NCBI GenBank assembly: GCA_903837525.1
Contig: CAILUU010000016.1
Coordinates: 1 to 64,000 of the forward strand
Source of the DNA: an uncultured Bacteroidota bacterium
Lineage (GTDB): Bacteria > Bacteroidota > Bacteroidia > Chitinophagales > Chitinophagaceae
DNA: 64,000 bases
Direction: 5' to 3'
Shown: piece by piece, positions 45,225 through 54,609 of the stretch
Position numbering within the stretch: position 1 is the stretch's first letter
Layout: every line of letters begins with the position of its first letter
Program-made: the position numbers and the translations under genes
Notes under the pieces: generated by a model
Database searches by the model: none
What the model saw: the letters and a program-made list of their open reading frames with translations, nothing else
Told to the model about the DNA's origin: nothing

Positions 45225-46298
45225 ATGAGCCAAGCTCCCTTTCAAAAATTTACTGCAAAAAAGAAAAATAGCGTAATAAAAGAAGAATTTAGACAAGAAA
45301 AAAAGAAATACCGTAAAGAGCGTAATGCCTTTTTTGATCAGAAAAAAGAAGAAGAATACCAAGCAAGAATAGCTAAGCGAAATGGTATGGCTACCAAAGC
45401 TGCAGATAATGCAAAAGGTAAAACTGAAGGTAGACCTGAAGGCAAAACTGCCGAAGAAATAAAACCAGCAGGCACCAGAACTACACCCCGATTTAAACAA
45501 ACTGGTGGTGCAGAAAAAACAGTTACAAAATCAGCTAAAGCAACCGCAGCAAACGATAATCACCCAAGTGGTATAATGCCTTTAAATAAATTTTTGGCTC
45601 ACTGTGGCGTTTGTAGCCGTAGAGATGCTGTTGCACTAATTAACGAAAAAAAGGTAAAGGTTAATGGTACTATTGCTACAGAGCCTGGTTATAAAATACA
45701 ACCCACTGACGAAATAGTTTTTAATGGTAAAAAATTATTTGTCACAAAAAATTTAGTTTACATCTTACTAAATAAACCAAAAGATTATATTACCACAACC
45801 GACGACCCACAAGGCAGAAAAACTGTTTTAGAATTAATACAAAAAGCTACTACAGAACGTGTGTACCCTATAGGACGTTTAGATAGAAACACTAGTGGTG
45901 TTTTATTACTAACCAATGATGGCGATTTAACACAAAAACTATCGCATCCAAGCTATGAAATAAAAAAGATTTACGAGGTAAAATTAGATAAGGTATTAGC
46001 TAAAGGCGATTTTGATAAAATTTTAAAAGGTATAAAATTAGAGGATGGTGAAGTACAAGTAGACAGCCTTGCTTATGCCGACAGTAAAGACAAGAGTATT
46101 ATTGGCATTGAAATACATAGTGGTAGAAACCGTATTGTACGCCGCATATTTGAAAGCCTAGGGTATGATGTAAAGGGACTAGATAGAGTGATGTATGCAA
46201 ACCTTACCAAAAAAAATGTAGAGCGTAGCAAATGGAGATACCTCAGTGATAAAGAAATTCGTTTATTAAAGTATATGAACAACAGTAAAAATAAATAA
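45225..46298 (+). CDS. 23S rRNA pseudouridine synthase, RsuA/RluB family
   Basis: The 357-residue enzyme has a basic, low-complexity N-terminal extension of about 115 residues, an S4 RNA-binding domain (about 118-165, PLNKFLAHCGVCSRRDA), and the pseudouridine synthase domain with catalytic Asp220 in GRLDRNTSG. The family isomerises uridine in rRNA (RluB acts at 2605). The stop lies five bases before the next pseudouridine synthase, on the same strand. Confidence 0.92.
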   Translation: MSQAPFQKFTAKKKNSVIKEEFRQEKKKYRKERNAFFDQKKEEEYQARIAKRNGMATKAADNAKGKTEGRPEGKTAEEIKPAGTRTTPRFKQTGGAEKTVTKSAKATAANDNHPSGIMPLNKFLAHCGVCSRRDAVALINEKKVKVNGTIATEPGYKIQPTDEIVFNGKKLFVTKNLVYILLNKPKDYITTTDDPQGRKTVLELIQKATTERVYPIGRLDRNTSGVLLLTNDGDLTQKLSHPSYEIKKIYEVKLDKVLAKGDFDKILKGIKLEDGEVQVDSLAYADSKDKSIIGIEIHSGRNRIVRRIFESLGYDVKGLDRVMYANLTKKNVERSKWRYLSDKEIRLLKYMNNSKNK

Positions 46299-46303
46299 AC
46301 GTT

Positions 46304-47023
46304 TTGGCAAAGCAGCAATTAGACATAATTTTAGAAACTCCCACTTTTGTAGCAATAAATAAACCTGCAGGTTTATTATCTATACCAGATAGAGAACAAT
46401 CTCAACTATCTTTAAAAGATTTATTGATAGAAAAGTATGGTAAAATATTTACCGTACATCGTTTAGATAAAGATACAAGCGGTGTAATTATTTTTGCAAA
46501 AGACGAAGCCACTCATAAATATTTATCGTTATTATTTGAAGGCAGGGAAGTTGAAAAATATTATCAAGCTATTGTATCAGGTGTGCCAACCGAAAAAAAA
46601 GGAACAATAGATGCACCCATAGCCGAGCATGCAATTGATAGAGGTAAAATGATTATACATCCACGTGGTAAGGCATCTGTAACAGATTATGAAGTATTGG
46701 AAGAACATAAACTTTATTCACTAGTACAATTTCAATTACATACAGGCCGTACCCATCAAATACGTGTGCATAGTCAAAATATTGGCCATCCAATTGCTTG
46801 CGACCCGTTGTATGCAGATGGAAAACCTATTTTATTATCTTCATTAAAAAAGAAATTTAAACTAAGTAAGCATGATGAGGAAGAACGCCCCATGTTAAAT
46901 AGAGTTGCTTTACACTCCTATCAACTAAAGTTTAAAGATGAAACAAGTAAGGAAATTATTTTGATAGCAGAGTTACCAAAAGATATTAGAGCTTTATTAC
47001 ATCAAATGCGTAAGAATTTATAA
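46304..47023 (+). CDS. RluA family pseudouridine synthase
   Basis: The 239-residue protein has the RluA catalytic motif HRLDKDTSG with Asp55, preceded by INKPAGLLSIP, and HTGRTHQIRVH. No S4 domain is present, so it resembles the RluA/TruC-like short form. The start is TTG, five bases after the preceding stop; no in-frame ATG is available. Probably co-transcribed with the RluB-like gene. Confidence 0.9.
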   Translation: MAKQQLDIILETPTFVAINKPAGLLSIPDREQSQLSLKDLLIEKYGKIFTVHRLDKDTSGVIIFAKDEATHKYLSLLFEGREVEKYYQAIVSGVPTEKKGTIDAPIAEHAIDRGKMIIHPRGKASVTDYEVLEEHKLYSLVQFQLHTGRTHQIRVHSQNIGHPIACDPLYADGKPILLSSLKKKFKLSKHDEEERPMLNRVALHSYQLKFKDETSKEIILIAELPKDIRALLHQMRKNL

Positions 47024-47063
47024 GCTTTGAAATTTTGAATTTTGAAAAGCTCGGCATTTACAA

Positions 47064-48209
47064 TCATCTTGATGATGCCCTTTTTACCAAACCCATACCA
47101 AATCTATCTTTTACCTTATCAATAGCTTTGTACAAATCGCCTTTGCATTCAACATCATTAAACAAGTTGGTTTGCACTGCATCGTTCGTTAATTCACTAA
47201 GGCGTAGACCTAACAACCGTATAGGCTCTCCTTTTTTATATAATTTATTAAATAACTCTTTGGCAATAGGTATCACTTCATCATCGGAACAAGTATAGGG
47301 TATTGTAGTTTGTTTAGAGGTTGTTTCAAAATTTGAGTACTTAATTTTTACAGCAACGCAACCAGCTACTTTTTCATCTTTACGTAATTCAAAACAAATT
47401 TTTTCAATTAATCGTACTAATTCGGTCATTAAAAAAGGTACATTTGTTTTAGATTCATCAAATGTATTTTCGCTGCTAATACTTTTACTTTCGTGGTAAG
47501 GGGTTACCTCTCCATTATGTATGCCTTGGCTTTTGTACCACAAATCGATACCCCATTTACCTAAGCGTTCCTCTAAATCTTTAACCCCAGTTTTAAAAAC
47601 ATCGTTAATGGTATTTATGTGCATCGATTTTAATACTTCAAACGTATGATCGCCTACACCTGGAATTTTACTTACCGGCATTGGTGCTAAAAACTCTTGT
47701 TCTTTACCAAAAGGAACTTGTAAATAACCATTAGGCTTAGCTTCGTCGGTTGCAATTTTTGCCATCATTTTATTATTAGCTAGTCCAAACGAAATAGGTA
47801 ATTTAGTTTCATCCATTATTTGTTTTCGTAAATCTATCGTCCATTGTAATGGATTAAAAAACCTATCCATACCTGTTAGGTCTATATAAAATTCATCTAC
47901 ACTTGCTTTTTCAACAAGTGGAGCCTTACTTGCTATAATTTGCGTAACCCATCGGCTGTACCTACTATACTCACCCCTACTCCAGCCTAATACTATTGCT
48001 TGCGGACAAAGTTGTTTTGCTTTAAAGCTTGGCATCCCACTTCGTACCCCAAATTTTCTTGCTTCGTAGCTTGCACTAGTTACCACACCTTTATCTGTAC
48101 CACCCACATAGCATGGCTTTCCTCTATGCTCAGGATGGTTTAATAACTCCACGGATACAAAAAATGTATCAAGATCTAAATGAGCTATTATGCGTTGATT
48201 GTTAACCAC
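47064..48209 (-). CDS. dinB: DNA polymerase IV (Y family)
   Basis: The 381-residue translesion polymerase has the catalytic HLDLDTFF (Asp12) and ASVDEFYIDLTG (Asp-Glu pair), the GIG-like helix-hairpin-helix KIPGVGDHTFEVL, and the little finger domain. It ends with SR and lacks a recognisable C-terminal beta-clamp motif, although the end after the little finger is short. The start is GTG. It is convergent with the RluA-like gene, 40 bases away. Confidence 0.95.
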   Translation of the reverse strand: MVNNQRIIAHLDLDTFFVSVELLNHPEHRGKPCYVGGTDKGVVTSASYEARKFGVRSGMPSFKAKQLCPQAIVLGWSRGEYSRYSRWVTQIIASKAPLVEKASVDEFYIDLTGMDRFFNPLQWTIDLRKQIMDETKLPISFGLANNKMMAKIATDEAKPNGYLQVPFGKEQEFLAPMPVSKIPGVGDHTFEVLKSMHINTINDVFKTGVKDLEERLGKWGIDLWYKSQGIHNGEVTPYHESKSISSENTFDESKTNVPFLMTELVRLIEKICFELRKDEKVAGCVAVKIKYSNFETTSKQTTIPYTCSDDEVIPIAKELFNKLYKKGEPIRLLGLRLSELTNDAVQTNLFNDVECKGDLYKAIDKVKDRFGMGLVKRASSR

Positions 48210-48289
48210 AGATTACAAAGCTTTACACAAATTATTTTTGACAAAAAATAGTAGAATTCCATCCCTTATTTTCCACGGCTATGATATCA

Positions 48290-48805
48290 TTATTCATAAA
48301 TTTCCAACAGCCCATCAGGTAAAACAACAAATATGTTTTTATTTTTTTTATCAATTTTTTCTACGCTTTCTTCATGTATGGGTATTAGTGCTTCTTTACC
48401 TTTATACAAAATGCAACATAATACTTGGTGGGGCTGTTCAATAACTTCAATAACTTTTCCTAAATCCTCTCCAGCATTTATCATGGTAAACCCTAACAAG
48501 GAAATAGCGGCAGATTTAGCTGCAAAGGTTTCAAAATCGTTTTCTGTTATCCATACTTCTTTAGGAGTAAGTTTACGAGCTACTTCCTTATTATCTATTC
48601 CTTCCAATTGTAAGTAAACCTCATTGTTACTTTTTACTTTAGCTGCTAAAATAAAATAAGGAATAAAACTATCTTTTTTATCTTCTAAAAATATAACCTC
48701 TAAACCTTTTAACGCTGTTTTTTTGCCTAAACTATGCTCCAATACTAACTCCCCTTTAAGTCCAAAACTTGCAGCTAATTTTCCTATTTTAAAATATTCA
48801 CTCAT
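48290..48805 (-). CDS. rimM: 16S rRNA maturation protein RimM
   Basis: RimM helps assemble the 30S head. The 171-residue product has the N-terminal barrel FKIGKLAASFGLKGELVLEH and a PRC-like C-terminal half with LGKVIEVIEQPHQVLCCI and ALIPIHEESVEKID. In many bacteria it follows rpsP directly; here a helicase gene on the other strand lies between them. Confidence 0.94.
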   Translation of the reverse strand: MSEYFKIGKLAASFGLKGELVLEHSLGKKTALKGLEVIFLEDKKDSFIPYFILAAKVKSNNEVYLQLEGIDNKEVARKLTPKEVWITENDFETFAAKSAAISLLGFTMINAGEDLGKVIEVIEQPHQVLCCILYKGKEALIPIHEESVEKIDKKNKNIFVVLPDGLLEIYE

Positions 48806-48857
48806 ATACGTTGCAAGTTAATTTTTTTATTCTTCGCATCCTACATATTTTCACAAT

Positions 48858-50696
48858 ATGACTGTAACAAATGCACATATAAAAAACTTATTAACTTGTA
48901 TTAATTTAGAGGAAAAAGAGCAAATAAAACGGTATAGCCTTGATCAGCAACACAGTTTAAAATCGCTAAAGGCAGAAGGTTTGGCGTTGCACCCCATTAT
49001 AGTAACTCGTAAAAATTTTGGCTATGCCGATTATCCTGAAATAAGCTTTAAACTTAATTTTCTGCCAGAGGCAAATTTATTTAAAGATGGTGCTGCTATT
49101 GAATGTTTTTTTACTGGTGAGGAGTCTATAAAAGGTATTGTATTAAATTTAGAAGGCAATGGGGGAGAATTTAGATTGTTTGCTCCAGACTTTCCAGATT
49201 GGATAGAAGATAAAGGTGTAGGCATAAAATTAGCTCCCGATCAACGCACTACAGCCATCATGAAATCTACCTTGAATAATTTAGAAAGTAATAAAACACT
49301 TTATACTTTATTTGAAAAAATACATAACGCTTCAACTCCACAGCCAACCGCATTTATAGAAAATGATGAAGCGTTAATTTTTAATAATACAAGTTTAAAT
49401 AAAAGCCAAAAAGCTAGTGTAAAAGCAATACAAGCCAATAGCGAACTTTTAGTTATACACGGACCACCAGGTACAGGCAAAACAACTACATTGATAGAAG
49501 GTATTTTACAGTTGTTAAAAAAAGAAGATAAAATTATTGTTACAGCACCAAGTAATACGGCTGTTAATAATATTGCAAAGGGGTTGCTTACAAAAGGCAT
49601 AACTATTTTACGTGTGGGCAATGCTACAAAGACCGATGAGCTTATTTTTGCACATACTCCCGAAGGCAAACTAGCAAATAGTGCGGCGCAAAAAGAAATT
49701 AAACAACTAAAAATACGTGCCGAAGAATTTAGAAAAATGGCACTAAAATACAAGCGAAATTTTGGTAAAGAGGAACGAGAACAACGTAATTTATTATATA
49801 AAGAAGTTAAAGAAACTCGTATAGAAATAAAGAAATTACAAGCCTATAATGAAGAAAAACTATTTGCACAAGCACAAGTAATATTAGGCACACCAATTGG
49901 TTTGTACGATGCAGATATACGGCATTTAAAAGTTGAAACTTTAATTATGGACGAGGCTGGGCAATGCATTGAGCCATTAGCTTGGTGTATATTTTCTTTG
50001 GCACAAAAATATATTTTAGTTGGTGATCATTTACAACTACCTCCAACGGTATTAAGCAATGAGGCTACACAACTGGGTTTTAATACCTCAATTTTAGAAA
50101 AAGCAGTAGCTAAGATAAAACCAATTTTTTTATTAAATACCCAATACAGAATGCGTAATGCAATTGCTGGTTTTAGCAGTGCGTATTTTTATGATAACGA
50201 ACTTTTAACTGCCGCTCATTTACAAAACATTGCAGCCCATTTAATTTTTATTGACACTGCAGGTAGTGGTTATAACGAAGAGTTTGGACCAGATGGTACT
50301 AGTTTAAAAAATGATGGGGAATTAAAAATTGCACAAAAATTAATAGAAACAGAAAATATTGACCCAATACAATCTGCCTTTATTTCTCCGTATGCAGGGC
50401 AGGTGGCTGCTGCAAAAGAAATTTTACCTACGTTAATGCGTTGTAGTACTATTGATAGTTTTCAGGGGCAAGAGCAGCATACCATCATTTTATCCTTAGT
50501 ACGTAGTAATGATGAGGGTATTATTGGGTTTTTAAAAGATTACCGCAGAATGAATGTAGCCCTTACAAGAGCTAAAGAAAAATTATACGTAATCGGCGAT
50601 AGTGCTACTTTAGGAAATGATAGTTTTTTTGTTGCCTTTTTAACGTATGTAGAAAAGTATGGATTGTATAGAACGGTTTGGGAGTTTGAGTTGTAG
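48858..50696 (+). CDS. SF1 helicase, UPF1/IGHMBP2-like
   Basis: The 612-residue protein has an N-terminal beta-barrel region, Walker A GPPGTGKT (202-209), a coiled-coil insert (about 270-330, rich in Lys and Glu), Walker B MDEAGQCIEP, VGDHLQLPPTV, QYRM, TIDSFQGQEQHTIILSLVRS and NVALTRAKEKLYVIGD. This is the SF1B Upf1-like set, acting on RNA or DNA in the 5' to 3' direction. It is divergent from rimM and convergent with rpsP. Confidence 0.94.
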   Translation: MTVTNAHIKNLLTCINLEEKEQIKRYSLDQQHSLKSLKAEGLALHPIIVTRKNFGYADYPEISFKLNFLPEANLFKDGAAIECFFTGEESIKGIVLNLEGNGGEFRLFAPDFPDWIEDKGVGIKLAPDQRTTAIMKSTLNNLESNKTLYTLFEKIHNASTPQPTAFIENDEALIFNNTSLNKSQKASVKAIQANSELLVIHGPPGTGKTTTLIEGILQLLKKEDKIIVTAPSNTAVNNIAKGLLTKGITILRVGNATKTDELIFAHTPEGKLANSAAQKEIKQLKIRAEEFRKMALKYKRNFGKEEREQRNLLYKEVKETRIEIKKLQAYNEEKLFAQAQVILGTPIGLYDADIRHLKVETLIMDEAGQCIEPLAWCIFSLAQKYILVGDHLQLPPTVLSNEATQLGFNTSILEKAVAKIKPIFLLNTQYRMRNAIAGFSSAYFYDNELLTAAHLQNIAAHLIFIDTAGSGYNEEFGPDGTSLKNDGELKIAQKLIETENIDPIQSAFISPYAGQVAAAKEILPTLMRCSTIDSFQGQEQHTIILSLVRSNDEGIIGFLKDYRRMNVALTRAKEKLYVIGDSATLGNDSFFVAFLTYVEKYGLYRTVWEFEL

Positions 50697-50739
50697 TATT
50701 GAAAACTATTTTCTACCCATTTATTTATTTTAAATCAAA

Positions 50740-50767
50740 AAAAAGTTCCAATATAAAATCGGAACAT
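50740..50767 (-). terminator. Terminator after rpsP
   Basis: On the minus strand GTTCC and GGAAC (50761-50765 with 50745-50749) form a short stem followed by eight T. The stem is short but the T-run is long and it lies 30 bases after the rpsP stop. Confidence 0.6.
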
Positions 50768-50795
50768 TTAATGAATTTAACATACAGGTTGAATA

Positions 50796-51305
50796 TTATT
50801 CTTCTGTTTTAGTTTCTTCAGGGGCAGCATCTTCAGCAACTGGTTCAGCTACTGCAACTGGTGCAACTTCTGCAACTAGTGCTGGAATTTCAGCCACTTT
50901 TTTTACTACAGGAACATTACGTTTGTCCATTGATGCTTTTTTATGAGCACCTTGGCGTTTTGCAACATGAGCATCATGCTCAGTGATCCACATCGTAAAC
51001 TTTTCCATAGCACCTGCTTCATCAAATAAACCAAGGCTAACACCACGTAGTAAATGTTTTAGGTATAATACACCTTTAAACGATAGAATACGGCGTACAG
51101 TATCGGTGGGTTGAGCACCTTTTTGTAACCAGTCTAACGCTTTTTGACGATCTACCTGAATAGTCGCAGGAACCGTTAAAGGGTTGTATGTTCCTAATTT
51201 TTGAATAAATTTACCATCACGTGGACTTCTGCCATCGGCAATTACGATAAAGTAAAAAGGGCGTTTTTTTGAGCCATGTCTTTGTAGTCTCATTTTTACA
51301 GCCAT
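50796..51305 (-). CDS. rpsP: 30S ribosomal protein bS16
   Basis: The first 80 residues are canonical bS16 ([34 protein letters not shown]). The C-terminal half is a long extension: a Lys-rich helix ([16 protein letters not shown]) and a tail rich in Ala, Val, Glu and Pro. With 169 residues it is twice the E. coli length; such extensions are usual in Bacteroidota. A promoter-like TATCTTCG lies at 51366-51359. Confidence 0.96.
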   Translation of the reverse strand: MAVKMRLQRHGSKKRPFYFIVIADGRSPRDGKFIQKLGTYNPLTVPATIQVDRQKALDWLQKGAQPTDTVRRILSFKGVLYLKHLLRGVSLGLFDEAGAMEKFTMWITEHDAHVAKRQGAHKKASMDKRNVPVVKKVAEIPALVAEVAPVAVAEPVAEDAAPEETKTEE

Positions 51306-51358
51306 AAATAGAAATTTTTGGTTGTGAACAAATAGGGTTATCCCTTAAAAAAGGAGGA

Positions 51359-51366
51359 CGAAGATA
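51359..51366 (-). promoter_or_regulatory. Possible -7 box of rpsP
   Basis: TATCTTCG on the minus strand differs from TAnnTTTG at one base, about 53 bases upstream of the rpsP ATG. Confidence 0.35.
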
Positions 51367-51430
51367 ATAAAATTTGAGTGAACTTTAACGATGTAATTTA
51401 TTTATCGAAAAAAAGGGAATAACTGCTTGG

Positions 51431-52312
51431 TTACCAATTCTTTTTCTTTTTACCAATATTGAACATTCTTGATAAATTAAAGCCAAAACGGATATCCCCA
51501 TTAAAAAATTTACCGGTAGTTTGGGTTAAATATGCTTTTTCATTCATACCGGCTGAGTTGGTAAAATGCAATTGAAATACATGGCCACCTGTTTCAATGT
51601 CTACCCCTAACGATACTGGATTGGTTATTGCATTATCGAGTTTTCCAACGGCGTAATGATAATCGGCAACTAAGGCAATTCGTTTACTTACTTTATATCT
51701 TGCACCGCCGCCTAAGCCAAAAATTGTTTTATCATCCGTTGGGTTTAATGTAGAATTATTGTGTAATAATAATGGACTTAATTGCATTGAAAAATTTGAA
51801 TTAAATTTTCTGCCCACAATCATTTGTAAATAGTAAGATGATCTATCGCTAAAGGTTGGTTTTACAGTTGCAAACGATTGTTGAGTTGTAACAATATAAC
51901 CTGCTGCTACTAATATAGAAACCGGAATTGGTTTTGCTCCTTTTGTTTGTTGAAACAGTCTAGTTTTTATTAAAAAATCTAAATCTTTTAAATTAGTACT
52001 TCTACCAATACCTATCATTAAATTATTGGTAATTCCAAAATCAAAACTCATACGCATATTTGCGTTATCTAATCCAAAAAACTCTTTAACACCAGAATTA
52101 ACTGGCCCAAAGCGATGAAGGATTCTAAAATCCATATTGCCCTTATACAGCATTTCGGTGCTGTGTGCATTTATTACTCTGGTAGATTTGAATGTTCCCG
52201 TAATTTTTTCTACGGCGTTTTCATCTTCTAAACCGCTTACTAGGCTTGTATCTTGTGCCATTACTGGGCATATAAATAAAAGACAGATTAGTGCAAATAG
52301 TAATTTTTTCAT
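51431..52312 (-). CDS. DUF5777 outer-membrane beta-barrel protein
   Basis: The 293-residue protein has a signal peptide (LLFICPVMAQ), then INAHSTEMLYKGNMDFRILHRFG, the family signature, and alternating beta strands of a small barrel (FDFGITNNLMIGIGRS, GGGARYKVSKRIALVADYHY). It ends in basic residues rather than Phe. It is the last gene of a four-gene cluster with a cytochrome-like lipoprotein and YceI, three bases after YceI. Function unknown. Confidence 0.85.
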   Translation of the reverse strand: MKKLLFALICLLFICPVMAQDTSLVSGLEDENAVEKITGTFKSTRVINAHSTEMLYKGNMDFRILHRFGPVNSGVKEFFGLDNANMRMSFDFGITNNLMIGIGRSTNLKDLDFLIKTRLFQQTKGAKPIPVSILVAAGYIVTTQQSFATVKPTFSDRSSYYLQMIVGRKFNSNFSMQLSPLLLHNNSTLNPTDDKTIFGLGGGARYKVSKRIALVADYHYAVGKLDNAITNPVSLGVDIETGGHVFQLHFTNSAGMNEKAYLTQTTGKFFNGDIRFGFNLSRMFNIGKKKKNW

Positions 52313-52315
52313 TAG

Positions 52316-52876
52316 TTATTTCATTTCTTGTAAGTTAGCTAAATTTATATTTATTTGAACTTGATTATTTACATTATTTTTATTTAAAGCAGGAATTTTT
52401 ATTGAATAATCGCTTAATAAAATAGTTAGGCTACTAGCTGCACTAACTGTTTTATTTTTTGTAGTAATAAGTGCTTTTGCAGTTATAGGCTTTGTAACAC
52501 CATGCAAGGTTAAACTGCCACTTATATTTACGGTAACTGTTTTATTTTCTTCTGCTAAAATTGTGAAGTTGGTGTCATCAAATTTACCTTTAAAAGTAGC
52601 TTTTGGAAACTTATCGCTTTCTAAATAGTTTTCGTTAAAATGTTCTTGCATTAGAGCTTTTTCAAACTCAAACCCTTTTATTAATAGAGCAAATTCAATT
52701 TTATTAGTAGCAACATCCAAAACAGCTAATACTTTTTTATTAACTGCTTGTATTTTTTCAATGCTTGTTTTGGAGTTGAATGTTATTAAACCTGTTTTAG
52801 TAAATAGTTTTTTTTGTGCAACAAGTGTTACAGAAAAAAATAAAAGAAATAAAAGTACACTACTGTGTTTTTTCAT
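52316..52876 (-). CDS. YceI family protein
   Basis: With the ATG at 52876 the protein has 186 residues and a signal peptide (VLLFLLFFSVTLVAQ). YceI proteins are lipocalin-like and bind isoprenoids in the periplasm. Visible features are LFTKTGLITFNSKT, DVATNKIEFALLIKGFEFEKALMQEHFNENYLES and GSLTLHGVTKPI. Its start lies inside the last codons of the OB-fold gene only if the longer ATG at 52906 is used. Confidence 0.9.
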   Translation of the reverse strand: MKKHSSVLLFLLFFSVTLVAQKKLFTKTGLITFNSKTSIEKIQAVNKKVLAVLDVATNKIEFALLIKGFEFEKALMQEHFNENYLESDKFPKATFKGKFDDTNFTILAEENKTVTVNISGSLTLHGVTKPITAKALITTKNKTVSAASSLTILLSDYSIKIPALNKNNVNNQVQININLANLQEMK

Positions 52877-52890
52877 TTTATAAGTATATT

Positions 52891-53307
52891 TTATTCTACA
52901 ACACATCTATTCAACTCAACATCCATTAAATAGCCGGTACATATGCCTTTAATAATAATTTGTACCCCTGGTGTAAATACTTTTTTTAATTTTATATAGC
53001 TACTATCCATTAAACAACTTACACTAGTTGATAACAAGGAATTTCCTAAAAGTATGGTTAGTAAGGTGTCTTGTTGATTATCAATTTTATTTATAAATCC
53101 TTTTACACTAATTACTTTGCCTAAATATTTTTTATTTGCCTCAGCCTCGTTTAATACAAATTGGCTTATCAATGTATCTGCATTTATATTTACAACAGCT
53201 GGTAAATTATTCAATCTAGCAGGTTTACGATTATATTCTTTATAAATATAAATACCTGCACTACATAAAATAATCAATAAAGTAATTAAAACAATACGTT
53301 TATTCAA
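52891..53307 (-). CDS. Membrane-anchored OB-fold protein (tRNA_anti-like)
   Basis: The 138-residue product has one N-terminal helix (IVLITLLIILCSAGIYIY) and a periplasmic OB-like domain (ANKKYLGKVISVKGFINKID, FTPGVQIIIKGICTGY), resembling the tRNA_anti-like family of Bacteroidota. Conserved Cys in SVSCLMDSS, KGICTG and NRCVVE could form disulfides. It sits between the cytochrome-like lipoprotein (ten bases away) and YceI. Confidence 0.8.
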   Translation of the reverse strand: MNKRIVLITLLIILCSAGIYIYKEYNRKPARLNNLPAVVNINADTLISQFVLNEAEANKKYLGKVISVKGFINKIDNQQDTLLTILLGNSLLSTSVSCLMDSSYIKLKKVFTPGVQIIIKGICTGYLMDVELNRCVVE

Positions 53308-53317
53308 TGGTCAAAAA

Positions 53318-54151
53318 TTAGTTGCTATGTTTTCCTCCAGCATTTATCCAATCTACAATTTTTTGTCTATCAAGGGCAGGTATAAAACCGCTTGGCGGCA
53401 TTACCGATGGGCTTGCATCAACTGCCCTTGCTTTAATCCTTAATCTACCATTAACAATTGTACAATCATCTGTGTAGTTTAATCCGCTTTGTGGGGTAGC
53501 ACCGCTATGACAACCCGGAGTAGCACAATTTGCAGCTAGCACTGCTTTAACAGCTGAAAATAATGGGCCAGCAGGTGCTTGACTTACTGTAACATTTCCT
53601 GTTGTGATACATCCATTAGCATCTCTTACTCCATAAGAAAAAATACCACTAGCTAATGATGCAAAAGTATTTGACGCTTGAAAAGTCCCTCCGTTTAAGT
53701 TATAAGTAAACCCTGTACTTCCACTAGCTGTTACAGTAATAGTACCTGTATTACTTTCGCATTTAACAGTACTAGTGGTTACAGCGCTTGAGGTAATAGT
53801 AGGACATGGCGTTGCAGTTACCGAAAAAATTTGTGAGCCAGTACAAGCATCTCCATCTTTTGCAGTTATGGTATAGCTGCCAACAGCTAAGCCAGTAAAT
53901 GTACCGCTTGTCTGAAATGCACCCCCATTTATACTAAATGTAAATCCACTACTGCCAGTGGCAGATGCAGATATGGTTCCGTTACTTGAAGTTGGTGTTG
54001 TTATAGCAGTTGCAGTACCGGTAACTACAATAGTTTTACTAGCACAAGGATTTGGGGGAGGGGTTGTATCTCCACCACCTTTACTGCAACCAACAAAAGT
54101 TAGCGTGGTAGTTACTAAAATAGAAAGAATGATTACGATTAGCTTATTCAT
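53318..54151 (-). CDS. Lipoprotein with SprB-like repeats and a cytochrome-like domain
   Basis: The 277-residue protein has a lipobox (FVGC, Cys22), two repeats of about 75 residues (GFTFSINGGAFQTSGTFTGL at about 70 and GFTYNLNGGTFQASNTFASL at about 147) like SprB repeats, and a C-terminal domain with CATPGCH (209-215) and MPPSGF (Met251), ending IVDWINAGG. This looks like the planctomycete-type cytochrome c domain, with a CX4CH instead of CX2CH heme site. It is the first gene of the cluster 54151-51431. Confidence 0.85.
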   Translation of the reverse strand: MNKLIVIILSILVTTTLTFVGCSKGGGDTTPPPNPCASKTIVVTGTATAITTPTSSNGTISASATGSSGFTFSINGGAFQTSGTFTGLAVGSYTITAKDGDACTGSQIFSVTATPCPTITSSAVTTSTVKCESNTGTITVTASGSTGFTYNLNGGTFQASNTFASLASGIFSYGVRDANGCITTGNVTVSQAPAGPLFSAVKAVLAANCATPGCHSGATPQSGLNYTDDCTIVNGRLRIKARAVDASPSVMPPSGFIPALDRQKIVDWINAGGKHSN

Positions 54152-54609
54152 GTGAGTTTTTATTAAAAAGATTAATATTAAAAAATTGCCCTAATTATTT
54201 GAAAATTGAAAATGTTTTATTTCAGCATTTAGGCTTTTATTCAACAGCTTAATTATACCCTCATCTAAACCTATTACGGCACACTAAAGATAAGTGCTAT
54301 CTGCATAAAATTGATTATTGTTTATATTTTATTAATTGAAAAATTGAAAATAAAAATAAATGTTTAATACTTTATATTAAATGCGTTAAAAAGTATTGAC
54401 GTTTGTAAACACTAACTGCCTTTGATAAATTTGGTTAATAAAAAAGGAAGGCATTTATTGCCTTCCTTTCGGTTTGGGGCTTTGCGTTCGGGCGGGAAAT
54501 CGAATCACAAAAGCTGGTATTATTACTAAAGTTTAATTAAAAAACTGCCGTTGAATATTGCACTTCAGCCCTCCTGACGCAAAACCCTTGTTGGCGGTTC
54601 GTTGTTTTT
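54152..54609. other. Intergenic region with hairpins near the acetyltransferase
   Basis: No gene is seen. It holds a terminator-like hairpin (54443-54469) and a region (54475-54592) with imperfect complementary ends: GGGGCTTTGCGTTCGGGCGG (from 54477) against the reverse complement of 54569-54587, about 14 of 19 positions pairing, around a loop of about 70 bases. The AT-rich part from 54152 to 54440 shows nothing. Confidence 0.5.
54443..54469. terminator. Hairpin terminator
   Basis: AAAGGAAGGC (54443-54452) pairs perfectly with GCCTTCCTTT (54460-54469) over a 7-base loop, with A and T runs on both sides, so it can work in either direction. On the minus strand it would end the acetyltransferase transcript. 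Confidence 0.7.

Noticed and set aside
46304..47023. ATG start for the RluA-family gene
   Set aside because: The frame is closed by a stop at 46292 and holds no ATG before the conserved domain; TTG at 46304 is the only sensible start.
54475..54605. Canonical integron attC site
   Set aside because: The expected RYYYAAC and GTTRRRY cores could not be placed and no integrase is present, so only a cassette-like unit is proposed.
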